Shown: positions 37,165 to 46,295 of the stretch, piece by piece
Position numbering within the stretch: the stretch's first letter is position 1
Layout: the number at the start of each line of letters is the position of its first letter
DNA from: Lachnospiraceae bacterium
GTDB taxonomy: Bacteria; Bacillota; Clostridia; Lachnospirales; Lachnospiraceae
Assembly: GCA_024698715.1 (NCBI GenBank)
Contig: JAILRA010000062.1
Location: 23,004-87,003, forward strand
Length of the DNA: 64,000 nucleotides
Reading direction: 5' to 3'
Program-made: the position numbers and the translations under genes
Notes under the pieces: model-generated
Databases searched by the model: none
What the model was told of the DNA's origin: nothing
Seen by the model: only the letters and a program-made list of their open reading frames with translations

Positions 37165-38229
37165 ATGAGAGTTGCTACCGATGAAGAGGATGCTTTACTT
37201 AGAAACATATCCGATCTTCAGACTAAAATATACAATACCGAAAACGATATAATGATATATGAGAGTCAGATAAAAGGCTATAAAGAACAAAGACGTCAGA
37301 TGACGACCAAGTTTTTTACGGTTCTTTTTATTCTGGCTTTTGTTTTACTTATCAGTTTCGGATATTTGATACATTTATTCCATAATCCTTCTTTAACGAT
37401 CGCACTTTTTTTGGGCTCCGGCGGACTCGGATTTTTTGCCACAGGATTTCTTATTTATTCTATTTTGTATTTTATTAAATATTTTGCTTCCACATCACGT
37501 ACAGAATTCTGGTTTAATATGGCCGAGAAAATGATGATCGATAATATTACCGGAATGGAACTTGCAAACTCCACCAAGCTTATTCAGAGCAGGAACGAAG
37601 TAAAAAATGACAGGGATGTTCTTGATACCAAAATGAAAGAATATCTTGATCTGAAGGATAAAAATGACAAAATCTTCAAAAAAGAACTGGAAGCGGGAAC
37701 GAAAAAAGCCGGCTTTAATTTTGAAGCGTTTAACTCATATACCGAAGTTAATAACGATCTGATCATATTTAATAAAAAACGTGTGGATCTGAATATTTTA
37801 AACAATAGAATAACAAATGCCGAGAAAGATATTCAGGATATGTTTGAAAAAGAAAAAAATTGTCAAAAAAGTATACGACTGTTTTTTATTGCTCTGCTTC
37901 TTTTGATACTTGCAACGGGTGGGCTTTTCGTTCTTTCCTTACGTTTGAGCGATTCCATTGAATTGTGGATGATCCATATAGCCATAGTTATTTTCATATT
38001 GATTCTGGGTATTGCGGTAATAATCGGTGCCGTGAATTTTATGGTGAATCTGCCGTATGTATCCGATTCAGGTTTTGCGAAACTCGTGGCAGACAAACTC
38101 GGTCTAGATCATACCAAAGCGGATCTGAACGATTTGATCGAACAAATGAAAAGAGATGATGAACAGACGATCAGACTGAAAGAAGAAATTCAAACATTAA
38201 AAAAGAAAATAAATGAGGATAAAGAATAA
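37165..38229 (+). CDS. Four-helix membrane protein with central coiled coil
   Basis: 354 residues from ATG 37165, preferred because GGGGA lies 9 bp upstream and earlier in-frame codons overlap the previous gene. The N-terminal ~50 residues are helical and charged. Two transmembrane helices (~54-76, ~84-110) are followed by a ~130-residue charged region with coiled-coil character (~115-245), two more helices (~250-270, ~278-303) and a charged tail with a second coiled coil. The build recalls the coiled-coil protein at 22.9 kb, but I see no clear sequence relation. No function can be assigned. Confidence 0.65.
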   Translation: MRVATDEEDALLRNISDLQTKIYNTENDIMIYESQIKGYKEQRRQMTTKFFTVLFILAFVLLISFGYLIHLFHNPSLTIALFLGSGGLGFFATGFLIYSILYFIKYFASTSRTEFWFNMAEKMMIDNITGMELANSTKLIQSRNEVKNDRDVLDTKMKEYLDLKDKNDKIFKKELEAGTKKAGFNFEAFNSYTEVNNDLIIFNKKRVDLNILNNRITNAEKDIQDMFEKEKNCQKSIRLFFIALLLLILATGGLFVLSLRLSDSIELWMIHIAIVIFILILGIAVIIGAVNFMVNLPYVSDSGFAKLVADKLGLDHTKADLNDLIEQMKRDDEQTIRLKEEIQTLKKKINEDKE

Positions 38230-38253
38230 AAATCAGGAAGGGGATATTTTATT

Positions 38254-41109
38254 ATGAAAACGAAATTAAGATTAGGTTTATTGTCTGTTTTCGGTTTATG
38301 TCTATTGTTATGTATGGGGTTAATGCCCATTTTTTCATTGACGGCAAAAGCTGAAAAACTGACAACGGGGTCGGGCACTGAGGATGATCCGTATGTGGTT
38401 GACAATTGGGATGAACTTAAGTCAAAAATGGCACAGGGAGGCGTCATTCGTTTGGGACATGATCTTTGGTCGGATGATTCTGAGCTTTCGGATTCCGATA
38501 AAATGTTGGTGGTTCCAAAGGACAAGATTGTTAAACTCTATATGGATTTTAAAGTAATTGACAGAGGTCTTAAGTCACAGTCACCTGTTGAAGAAGGAAA
38601 TGTTATTCTCGTAGACGGTGGTGAACTTTATATTTATAACGGTACTGTTTATGGCGGAAATACAACCGGAAACGGCGGTGGAATTGTTGTTAATGACGGA
38701 AAACTCTTTCTTAATAAAGTTGATGTTGTCGGAAATAAAGCTGTCGGAAACGGCGGTGGTATTTTTGTAAATAACGGGGAATTATATCTGAATGATGGTG
38801 TTGTCAATGAAAACAAAGCCGAAGGAAACGGCGGTGGAATATATTTATCATCAGGATACTTTGAATTTAATGGCGGCGAAATCGGTAATAATGAAGCAGA
38901 CGGATATGGTGGAGGAATTTATACAGCGGCAAATAAAAATGTTATAAAAGCTGGATTAGTGCATAGAAATATTTCCGGATTATACGGCGGTGGTGTTTTC
39001 CTAGGCGGTGATAATTCTGAATTTACATTACAAGAAGATAATGAATTAACTCAAATATTTTTTAACAAAGCTCAGAGAGGCGGAGGACTGGCATCTTCAG
39101 GATCAAACAGTTTTTATATTCTGGGCGGATTAATATCTAGAAACAATGCAACCGGTGATGATAACGGATGTTTCGGCGGAGGGATTTACAGCGGAAACGG
39201 AAACAGCATTTTCATTAGCGGTGGGGGAATAACAGGAAATACAGTTGATGACAGCAAATCATCAGGGAATGTAAACGGTGGCGGAATTTATAAAGAAGGT
39301 ATTGGAACGATTAATATATCAGGAAGGCCATATATTCTTGATAACCATAAAGGAGAAGAAGATAACAATTTATATTTAAAAAAAGGTCAGAAAATAAATG
39401 TTACCGGTCTTTTTGAAAGTCATGCACGTATTGGCGTTATTACAGAGGAGAAACCTGTATTAGATAATTCTGTTACAATAACAACAGGATATTCCGAGTA
39501 TAATAAAGACCATGAACCTAATGAGTTTTTTGTCGACGATACAAGGAAATATCTGATTGAAGAAAATCTTGGGGAAGCTTCGGTTGCTTATAATTTTAAT
39601 GGCGGATTTGGTCTTTTTATTTCGGGAATGGAGGTGACATCTGACAATAAGGATGATCTGACTGTAATAGATGGGGTTACTGTTACAAAAGAAGGCGGGT
39701 ATGCGAAATATGATGATTCGACCAACACACTGAAACTTAAAGATGTTACAATTAACGGAAGCAACAGTAGTGATATAATCGGATTTCCTGTTTGCTATTA
39801 TAATGAATATAATCAATTTGAAATTGAAGTAGACGGGAAAGTAGTTATAAGTGACTGTGATACTGAAACTGGAGTTCCTTTTGACAGGGTAAACGATTCA
39901 AAAGGTTTGGCTTTCGGAATAAACAAGAATCCGAATGAACCCAAAAATGCAAATTCATTTTTTATAAGACTGGCAAAGGATTCGGAATTGACGGTTAAAG
40001 CTGGAAAGGCTGTGAGCGGAAGTTCTTCAAGTTCAACGGGTATTTTTTCAAATTCAATTGGAGGGCTTTATGTCAGGGGAGAAGGAACATTGACTGTGGT
40101 TTCAGATAATGCAGTTAATTCCGAGGGGATTCATCATAATGGACTATTTAATGTTGATGATAATGCAAAAGTTGATATAAGAACATATAATGATTCAACG
40201 GATTCGATTGTTCAGCATGCATCTGGAATTTATGCCGATAAAATACAGACTATATTAGGAAATATTTTAACAAAAGTCGGATGTGCTTCAACATCGGCTG
40301 TTTCTCTTAATTCAGACATGATTTTGATTGTTAATGGAACTGTTGAAGCCTCCGTAAATGCCAAAGCAAATGAGGCAAGAGCACTTAAAACATCGCCAGA
40401 GTTTGAATTAATAGAACAGCTGGCATATGCAAGCATTAATGCTGACGGAAGCAACCGCGAGATTTATTCGAGTGAAAAGAATGATTCATACAGATGGGTT
40501 AAATGTTGGGGAGGAGTAAATCCGCCGGTATATGAAATTTTTGATGATATAGATGAAACTGACTGGTATGTAAAATATGTTCAATATGTATTTGACAACA
40601 GAATCATGACCGGAAAAGGAGTTAAATTCGGACCGAATGATCCCGTAAAACGTGAGGAATTTGCTCAGGTATTATACAGCCATTCAGGAAAACCCGAAGT
40701 GAATATTGAAAATCCCTTTACGGATGTTAAAGATTCCTGGTATACCAAATCAGTACTTTGGGCATATAAAAATGGTATTGCCGCAGGTAAAGTCAAAGAC
40801 GGAAACAGAGTGTTCGGAATCGGAGAGAATATAACCCGTGAAGAAATGGCATTAATGCTTTATAAATATGCAAAACTTAAGAAATTTAATACTGATCGCA
40901 CTGTGGGAAGTACAGAAGGATATAAAGACAGCGAAAAGATCAGCAGCTGGTCAAAAGAGGCAATGGAATGGGCGATTACACAGGGCATTATTTCAGGTAA
41001 AGGCGGAAAGGGCGCACCAAAGAGTGAACTGAGTCTTGATCCCCAGGGAAATGCCACAAGAGCCGAGTGCGCGACCATGGTCATGAATCTTTTGGAAAAA
41101 AATAATTAA
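38254..41109 (+). CDS. Large secreted protein with beta-helix-like repeats and C-terminal SLH domains
   Basis: 951 residues. A signal peptide (~1-33, LRLGLLSVFGLCLLLCMG, cut near AKAE) precedes a repeat region (~110-360) with many GNGGGI, YGGGI and GGGVF turns typical of parallel beta-helix surface proteins. The middle (~450-740) is Ser/Asp/Asn-rich with no known motif. Three SLH repeats close it: ~765-815 (DDIDETDWYVKYVQYVF), ~820-880 and ~890-948 (ending TRAECATMVMNLLEKN), which anchor it to the wall. By eye its codon use is more AT-rich than neighbouring genes. Adhesion or polysaccharide binding is possible but unproven. Confidence 0.85.
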   Translation: MKTKLRLGLLSVFGLCLLLCMGLMPIFSLTAKAEKLTTGSGTEDDPYVVDNWDELKSKMAQGGVIRLGHDLWSDDSELSDSDKMLVVPKDKIVKLYMDFKVIDRGLKSQSPVEEGNVILVDGGELYIYNGTVYGGNTTGNGGGIVVNDGKLFLNKVDVVGNKAVGNGGGIFVNNGELYLNDGVVNENKAEGNGGGIYLSSGYFEFNGGEIGNNEADGYGGGIYTAANKNVIKAGLVHRNISGLYGGGVFLGGDNSEFTLQEDNELTQIFFNKAQRGGGLASSGSNSFYILGGLISRNNATGDDNGCFGGGIYSGNGNSIFISGGGITGNTVDDSKSSGNVNGGGIYKEGIGTINISGRPYILDNHKGEEDNNLYLKKGQKINVTGLFESHARIGVITEEKPVLDNSVTITTGYSEYNKDHEPNEFFVDDTRKYLIEENLGEASVAYNFNGGFGLFISGMEVTSDNKDDLTVIDGVTVTKEGGYAKYDDSTNTLKLKDVTINGSNSSDIIGFPVCYYNEYNQFEIEVDGKVVISDCDTETGVPFDRVNDSKGLAFGINKNPNEPKNANSFFIRLAKDSELTVKAGKAVSGSSSSSTGIFSNSIGGLYVRGEGTLTVVSDNAVNSEGIHHNGLFNVDDNAKVDIRTYNDSTDSIVQHASGIYADKIQTILGNILTKVGCASTSAVSLNSDMILIVNGTVEASVNAKANEARALKTSPEFELIEQLAYASINADGSNREIYSSEKNDSYRWVKCWGGVNPPVYEIFDDIDETDWYVKYVQYVFDNRIMTGKGVKFGPNDPVKREEFAQVLYSHSGKPEVNIENPFTDVKDSWYTKSVLWAYKNGIAAGKVKDGNRVFGIGENITREEMALMLYKYAKLKKFNTDRTVGSTEGYKDSEKISSWSKEAMEWAITQGIISGKGGKGAPKSELSLDPQGNATRAECATMVMNLLEKNN

Positions 41110-41124
41110 TGTACAGACTATCCA

Positions 41125-41161
41125 ACACCTGATTCGATACCAAAGACAACGAATCAGGTGT
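41125..41161 (+). terminator. Hairpin after the large SLH gene
   Basis: A 12-bp perfect stem pairs ACACCTGATTCG (41125-41136) with CGAATCAGGTGT (41150-41161). No T-run follows, so termination would be weak or Rho-linked. The region from here to the T-box holds a possible promoter: TTGACA 41217-41222 and a poor -10 (TAGTTT) at 41240. Confidence 0.6.
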
Positions 41162-41276
41162 GGAAGGTATAAAAAATTTAAAGGATAGTGTTAATATAGA
41201 AATAAAAAATATATGATTGACAATAAAAAAAATATGTGATAGTTTTAAAAAAGTTAAATAAGTTTTATAAAAACTG

Positions 41277-41517
41277 TGACGAAGACTGCGTTTGATGTCG
41301 AATTTTCAGAGAGTCGTCGGTTTGGTGTGAGACGACAATTCAATTCATTTGGCTATCCCTTCCGAGTTGGAATTCCGAAATGTTAAGAGTAGACAATTCC
41401 CGTTATGCTGCGTTAAGGCACTTGGCTTGTTGGAGTCAGAAGAGGAGGCACTTTAAAAGTGCAATTTGAGTGGTACCGCGGGTTAGCCCGTCTCAAGCAA
41501 TTGAGACGGGTTTTTTT
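41277..41517 (+). promoter_or_regulatory. T-box leader before the XRE-cupin-AMP-ligase gene
   Basis: The apical AGAGAG (41308-41313) with a GTCGTC/GACGAC stem, AAGAGTAG before the linker, the T-box GAGTGGTACCGCG (41468-41480) and a terminator with a 10-bp perfect stem, GCAA loop and seven T (41487-41517) are all present. Such leaders read uncharged tRNA. The specifier loop is around TGGCTATCC (41355-41363); the codon could be GCT, GGC, ATC or another, and I could not fix the register. The next gene starts 117 bp downstream and is not a synthetase, transporter or amino-acid biosynthesis gene of a known class. Confidence 0.9.
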
Positions 41518-41634
41518 AACGAGAATGACGAAGTCGTGCAGCAATCCGTCATCGCGTAACACTGGAAAACTCGATTCTTCACAGGATTTCAACGTGTAAT
41601 ATTAACACTTTGATCGCAAAGAAAAGGAGACAAA

Positions 41635-43935
41635 ATGAGCGAAACAAATCAGAATCTTGAATTTAAAATCCATGAAGTGGTACGAAGAATCAGGGATTTG
41701 AGGGAAGTTCTTAATCTTTCCGAAGAAGATCTTGCCGGCAAAATCGGTTTGGATGTTGAACAGTACAGACTGTACGAATCTGGAGAAGAAGATTTTCCTT
41801 TCACATTCATTTATAAAATTGCCAATGCCTGCAAGGTTGATATGAATGACCTTTTAACAGGTGAATCACCCGCGCTTAGCGAATATATTGTCACAAGAAA
41901 AGGCGAAGGAGCCGAAATCTTCAGACGTGAAGGATTTACATATAAAAACCTTGCTCCCAATTTTAAGAATAAACTTGCTGAGCCTTTTTATGTAAAGATT
42001 CCTTATTCGGAAGAAGCTCTTTATCCGCCTTATCATTTTAATACACATATCGGACAGGAAATGGATATCGTCATCAAAGGCAATCTTAAGATGATGGTTG
42101 GCGATTCGGTTGAAATCCTTCATGAAGGCGATTCGATCTATTATGATTCTTCAACGCCTCATAACGAGATCGCCCTCGGCGGAGAAGATTGCGAGATCTA
42201 TGCTATCGTTATGAATCCCGAAAAGAAAGGCCTTTCGGAAGTTAAAGATAAAGTCAGAAAGAATGCGACAACAAATGTTGATCTTGCAAAACTTCTGAAT
42301 CCCGTATACGAGAAATTCGTAGAGACAACCGTTGATGAAAACGGAATCGTAAATTCGGTTAAGTTCAAAAACGATGATACATTCAATTTTGCATATGACA
42401 TCGTTGACGAAATGGCTAAGAAGAATCCTTCGAAGACTGCCATGGTTTATCTTTCCGAACTTAAGGAAAAGAGAAGATTTACCTTTAAGGAAATGTCAGA
42501 ATATTCAAATCAGACTGCAAATTACTTCAAGTCTCTCGGAATTGAAAAAGGAGACAAGGTTCTCGTAGTACTCAAGAGACATTATCAGTTCTGGTTTACG
42601 ATCCTTGCCCTTCATAAGATCGGTGCGGTCATCATTCCCGCAACACATCTTTTAAAGGATCATGATTTTGAATACAGATTCAATTCGGCTCATTGTAAGG
42701 CTATCGTTTGTACAGGTACCGGTGATGTTGCGGATCAGGCGGATTTCGGTTCAAAGAACTGTCCGGATCTTAAGATAAAAGTACTTGTAGACGGTCTTCA
42801 GAGAAAAGGATGGCACAATTTTAACGAAGAAATGCCCAAGTTCTCAAAAGAATGGGAAAAACCCGAAGATTATGCATGCGGAAACGATACAATGCTCATG
42901 TTCTTCACATCGGGTACAACCGGATATCCCAAGATCGCGGCTCATAACTTCAAGTATCCTTTAGGACACTTCCTTACTGCCAAATACTGGCATAACGTAG
43001 ATCCCAACGGATTGCATTTCACGATCGCAGATACAGGCTGGGGAAAAGCTCTCTGGGGCAAACTCTACGGACAGTGGATGTGCGAAGCAGCTACATTTGT
43101 TTATGACTTTGAAAAGTTTAAGGCTGAAGACATTCTTCCTCTTTTCAAAGAATTCAATATCACTACATTCTGTGCACCTACAACAATGTACAGATTCTTC
43201 ATCAAGGAAGATCTGTCGAAATATGATTTGAGTTCCATCAAATATGCTACCGTTGCCGGTGAAGCAATGAACCCTGAAGTTTACAATCAGTTCCTTAAAG
43301 CAACCGGTGTACGTATTATGGAAGGATTCGGTCAGACAGAGACAACGCTTTCCATTGCAAACTTCGTAGGAGAGAGCAATAAAGTAGGATCAATGGGAAG
43401 ACCTTCACCCATGTATGACCTCGATATCGTTGACTACGACGGAAATCCCTGCAAGGTCGGTGAAACCGGTGAGATCGTCATCAGTACGCAAAACGGTGTT
43501 CCCAACGGTCTTTTCATGGGATATTTCGAAGACGAAGAGAAGACCAAAGAAGTATGGCATGACGGATTCTATCATACAGGTGATACGGCATGGAAAGATG
43601 AAGACGGATTCTATTGGTATGTCGGAAGAACGGACGACGTTATCAAATCTTCCGGATACCGTATCGGACCGTTCGAGATCGAAAGCGTTATCATGGAACT
43701 TCCTTATGTACTTGAGTGTGCAGTTGTAGCAGCACCCGATGAAGTCAGAGGTCAGGTTGTAAAAGCAAACATCGTTCTTACAAAGGGTACAGAAGGAACA
43801 GATGAATTAAAGAAAGAAATCCAGACTTATGTTAAAGAGCATACGGCTCCTTACAAATATCCGAGAATCGTCGAATTCAGAGATGAGTTACCCAAGACGA
43901 TTTCCGGAAAGATCAGAAGAGTGGATTTAAGATAG
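41635..43935 (+). CDS. XRE-cupin-acyl-CoA synthetase fusion
   Basis: 766 residues with three parts. An XRE-type helix-turn-helix lies at ~10-70 (REVLNLSEEDLAGKIGLDVEQYRLYESG). A small cupin is at ~115-190 (HIGQEMDIVIKGNLKMMVG, STPHNEIALGG). An AMP-forming ligase fills ~215-766, with MLMFFTSGTTGYPKIAAH, IADTGWGKALWG, GFGQTETTLS, YHTGDTAWKDEDGFYWYVGR and the catalytic Lys in PKTISGKIRR. The ligase is closest in motif to medium-chain acyl-CoA synthetases. XRE-cupin proteins are usually regulators that sense a ligand; fused here, they may sense the ligase's substrate or product. The gene is preceded by a T-box leader. Confidence 0.9.
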   Translation: MSETNQNLEFKIHEVVRRIRDLREVLNLSEEDLAGKIGLDVEQYRLYESGEEDFPFTFIYKIANACKVDMNDLLTGESPALSEYIVTRKGEGAEIFRREGFTYKNLAPNFKNKLAEPFYVKIPYSEEALYPPYHFNTHIGQEMDIVIKGNLKMMVGDSVEILHEGDSIYYDSSTPHNEIALGGEDCEIYAIVMNPEKKGLSEVKDKVRKNATTNVDLAKLLNPVYEKFVETTVDENGIVNSVKFKNDDTFNFAYDIVDEMAKKNPSKTAMVYLSELKEKRRFTFKEMSEYSNQTANYFKSLGIEKGDKVLVVLKRHYQFWFTILALHKIGAVIIPATHLLKDHDFEYRFNSAHCKAIVCTGTGDVADQADFGSKNCPDLKIKVLVDGLQRKGWHNFNEEMPKFSKEWEKPEDYACGNDTMLMFFTSGTTGYPKIAAHNFKYPLGHFLTAKYWHNVDPNGLHFTIADTGWGKALWGKLYGQWMCEAATFVYDFEKFKAEDILPLFKEFNITTFCAPTTMYRFFIKEDLSKYDLSSIKYATVAGEAMNPEVYNQFLKATGVRIMEGFGQTETTLSIANFVGESNKVGSMGRPSPMYDLDIVDYDGNPCKVGETGEIVISTQNGVPNGLFMGYFEDEEKTKEVWHDGFYHTGDTAWKDEDGFYWYVGRTDDVIKSSGYRIGPFEIESVIMELPYVLECAVVAAPDEVRGQVVKANIVLTKGTEGTDELKKEIQTYVKEHTAPYKYPRIVEFRDELPKTISGKIRRVDLR

Positions 43936-43965
43936 AGTTGAAGTATCGGAGGGCAGGTTTTTTGT

Positions 43966-43994
43966 GAATCACAGGAATTGTCCCCTCGGTTCAA
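43966..43994. repeat. GTCCCCTCGGTTC-type interspersed motif
   Basis: The complement reads GAACCGAGGGGACAATTCC followed by TGTGATTC. I recognise this motif as one scattered in many Clostridia genomes, related to the REP-like GGGGAC motifs in the array that follows. One copy is present here. Confidence 0.6.
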
Positions 43995-44000
43995 AAAGAG

Positions 44001-44027
44001 GGAAGCGGGATTTACCGCTTCCTTTTT
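44001..44027 (+). terminator. Terminator after the fusion gene
   Basis: GGAAGCGG (44001-44008) pairs with CCGCTTCC (44015-44022) and five T follow. AAAAAG upstream makes it partly symmetric. Confidence 0.85.
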
Positions 44028-44030
44028 GCG

Positions 44031-44188
44031 AAAATGGACCATGAACTCCGTCCCCCTGGTCCACTTTGCGGAAAATGGACCTAGAACTCCGTCCCCCGGT
44101 CCACTTTGCAGAAAATGGACCTAGAACTCCGTCCCCCTGGTCCACTTTGCGGAAAATGGACCTAGAACTCCGTCCCCCTGGTCCATTT
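44031..44188. repeat. Four tandem REP-like palindromic units
   Basis: Units of 40-41 bp start with AAAATGGACC at 44031, 44072, 44112 and 44153. In each, TGGACC pairs with GGTCCA across a loop holding GAACTCCGTCCCCC. The complement GGGGGACGGAGTTC belongs to the GGGGACGG class of repeats seen near RAYT-type transposases in Firmicutes. No transposase lies in this window. The rest of the 362-bp gap up to gpmI is AT-rich with no gene. Confidence 0.85.
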
Positions 44189-44297
44189 ATGAAAAAAAAG
44201 ATAGATAAATAAATAACAATATGATATTATCTTAAAGTAGATTAAAAACAGGTTAGAACAAACTAACCGTATATATAAATAAAAAAGGAGATTTATT

Positions 44298-45851
44298 ATG
44301 GCAAATGCACCGAAAGTATTATTGATTCTTGACGGATACGGTTTAAATGATAAGACCGAAGGAAATGCCGTAGCTCAGGCTAAAACGCCGGTTATGGATA
44401 AACTCATGAAAGAATGCCCTTTTGTTAAAGGTAATGCATCAGGTATGGCAGTAGGACTTCCCGACGGTCAGATGGGTAACTCCGAAGTAGGACACCTTAA
44501 CATGGGTGCAGGAAGAATCGTATATCAGGAACTTACAAGAATTACAAAAGAGATCCAGGACGGAACATTCTTTGAAAATCCCGGACTTATGGAAGCTGTA
44601 GACAATTGTAAGAAGAACAATTCCGCGCTTCATATGTACGGACTTGTTTCGGACGGCGGTGTACACAGCCACAACACACATATTTACGGACTTCTTGAAC
44701 TTGCAAAGAGAAACGGTCTTGATAAAGTATTTGTTCACTGCTTCCTTGACGGACGTGATACACCTCCTGCAAGCGGAAAAGATTTCGTTGCCGAACTCGA
44801 AGGCAAGATGAAAGAGATTGGTGTAGGTAAGGTCGGTGTTATTTCCGGACGTTACTACGCTATGGACAGAGACAACAACTATGACCGTATTGAGAAAGCT
44901 TATGATGCACTTACAAAAGGCGAGGGCATTAAGGCTGATTCCGCTACGGGAGCTATTCAGGCTTCTTACGATAACGGCGTAACCGATGAATTCATGATCC
45001 CTACTGTAGTTTGCGAGAACGGTGAACCCGTTGCAACTGTTAAAGACGGCGATTCTATCATCTTCTTTAACTTCAGACCTGACAGAGCAAGAGAGATCAC
45101 AAGAGCATTCTGTGATGATGATTTCAAGGGATTTGACAGAAAGAGGCTTGATATCAAATATGTTTGCTTTACGGAATATGATCCCACAATCCCCAACAAG
45201 TCAGTAGCTTTCCATAAAGTAGAAGTTACAAATACATTCGGAGAGTGGCTTGCTGCCAACGGACTTAAGCAGGCAAGAATTGCAGAGACAGAGAAGTATG
45301 CACATGTTACATTCTTCTTTAACGGCGGCGTGGAAACACCCAACGAAGGCGAAGACAGAATCCTTGTTAACTCACCCAAGTATGTTCCCACATATGACAA
45401 GAAGCCCAGAATGAGTGCATACACGGTATGTGATAAATTAAGCGAAGCAATCACCGCAAAGAACGAAGACGGTTCTTCAAAATATGATGTTATCATCTGT
45501 AACTTCGCTAACCCTGACATGGTTGGTCATACAGGCGTTCTTGAAGCTGCAATCGAAGCGATCGAAGTAATCGACAAGTGTGTTGGTGAGATCGTTAACT
45601 TTGTAAAAGAAGTAGGCGGAACAATGTTCATCTGTGCTGACCACGGAAACGCAGAGCAGCTTATCGATTACGAAACAGGCGAACCTTTCACAGCACATAC
45701 AACAAATCCCGTTCCTTTCATTCTCGTAAACGGACCCGAAGGAAAGAAACTTCGCGAGGACGGATGCCTTGCAGATATCGTTCCCACGATCATTGAACTT
45801 ATGGGAATGGAACAGCCCAAGGAAATGACAGGAAAATCACTTCTGGTGTAA
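44298..45851 (+). CDS. gpmI: Cofactor-independent phosphoglycerate mutase
   Basis: 517 residues, standard length. It interconverts 3- and 2-phosphoglycerate in glycolysis using a Mn-bound phosphoserine. LLILDGYGL (metal Asp), GQMGNSEVGHLNMGAGR (catalytic Ser ~61), HCFLDGRDTPP, GRYYAMDRDNNYDR, FADHGN-type CADHGNAEQ and HTTNPVPF are intact. GGAG lies just upstream. A terminator follows 25 bp after the stop. Confidence 0.97.
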   Translation: MANAPKVLLILDGYGLNDKTEGNAVAQAKTPVMDKLMKECPFVKGNASGMAVGLPDGQMGNSEVGHLNMGAGRIVYQELTRITKEIQDGTFFENPGLMEAVDNCKKNNSALHMYGLVSDGGVHSHNTHIYGLLELAKRNGLDKVFVHCFLDGRDTPPASGKDFVAELEGKMKEIGVGKVGVISGRYYAMDRDNNYDRIEKAYDALTKGEGIKADSATGAIQASYDNGVTDEFMIPTVVCENGEPVATVKDGDSIIFFNFRPDRAREITRAFCDDDFKGFDRKRLDIKYVCFTEYDPTIPNKSVAFHKVEVTNTFGEWLAANGLKQARIAETEKYAHVTFFFNGGVETPNEGEDRILVNSPKYVPTYDKKPRMSAYTVCDKLSEAITAKNEDGSSKYDVIICNFANPDMVGHTGVLEAAIEAIEVIDKCVGEIVNFVKEVGGTMFICADHGNAEQLIDYETGEPFTAHTTNPVPFILVNGPEGKKLREDGCLADIVPTIIELMGMEQPKEMTGKSLLV

Positions 45852-45875
45852 TAACCGGTCAATAAGCAAGTATAC

Positions 45876-45913
45876 AAACCTGCAGATATTGTTTTTGATA
45901 TTTGCAGGTTTTA
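45876..45913 (+). terminator. Terminator after gpmI
   Basis: AAACCTGCA (45876-45884) pairs with TGCAGGTTT (45903-45911), extended by GATAT-type pairs, with T bases following. A possible promoter for secG follows: TTGCAA 45929-45934 and TAATAT 45952-45957 with 17 bp between. Confidence 0.82.
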
Positions 45914-46009
45914 CTTATAAAATATACCTTGCAAAAAATATCCTGTTATGATAATATACAGAAGCGGTTGTTTGTTTGACCGAAAAGATTTAGAATTTAA
46001 GGATGAGAA

Positions 46010-46258
46010 ATGCAACAAATTATTAAAATAATCGTAATGGTAATATTTATTCTTATATGTGTAGCGCTTACATTCCTGGTACTTATGCAGGAAGGTAAAC
46101 AACAAGGCCTGGGCGCCATAGGAGGTATCGCAGATTCCTACTGGGGCAAAAACAAAGGTCGTTCGATGGAAGGTGTTATGGTTAAGGTTACCACATGGCT
46201 TGCTGTAGCTTTTATGGTGATCGCTTTACTGCTTAACATCCCCATTATTTTCGGATAA
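46010..46258 (+). CDS. secG: Preprotein translocase subunit SecG
   Basis: 82 residues with two transmembrane helices (~4-26, ~56-79) joined by the family loop ([21 protein letters not shown]). SecG assists SecYE in protein export. The order secG, then smpB and ssrA is common in Firmicutes, but rnr (RNase R), often between secG and smpB, is missing here. A terminator follows at once. Confidence 0.93.
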   Translation: MQQIIKIIVMVIFILICVALTFLVLMQEGKQQGLGAIGGIADSYWGKNKGRSMEGVMVKVTTWLAVAFMVIALLLNIPIIFG

Positions 46259-46270
46259 ATGTTGAGATCG

Positions 46271-46295
46271 GCGCTTCCGTAAGGAAGCGCTTTTT
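46271..46295 (+). terminator. Terminator after secG
   Basis: GCGCTTCC (46271-46278), loop GTAA, GGAAGCGC (46283-46290) and five T: an ideal intrinsic terminator. Confidence 0.95.

Noticed and set aside
37165..38229. Homology between the two coiled-coil membrane proteins (22.9 and 37.2 kb)
   Set aside because: They share a general build, but helix count differs and no shared motif was seen.
41521..41552. ATGACG/CGTCAT pairing between the T-box terminator and the fusion gene
   Set aside because: A short stem over a long loop with no T-run; not distinct from chance.
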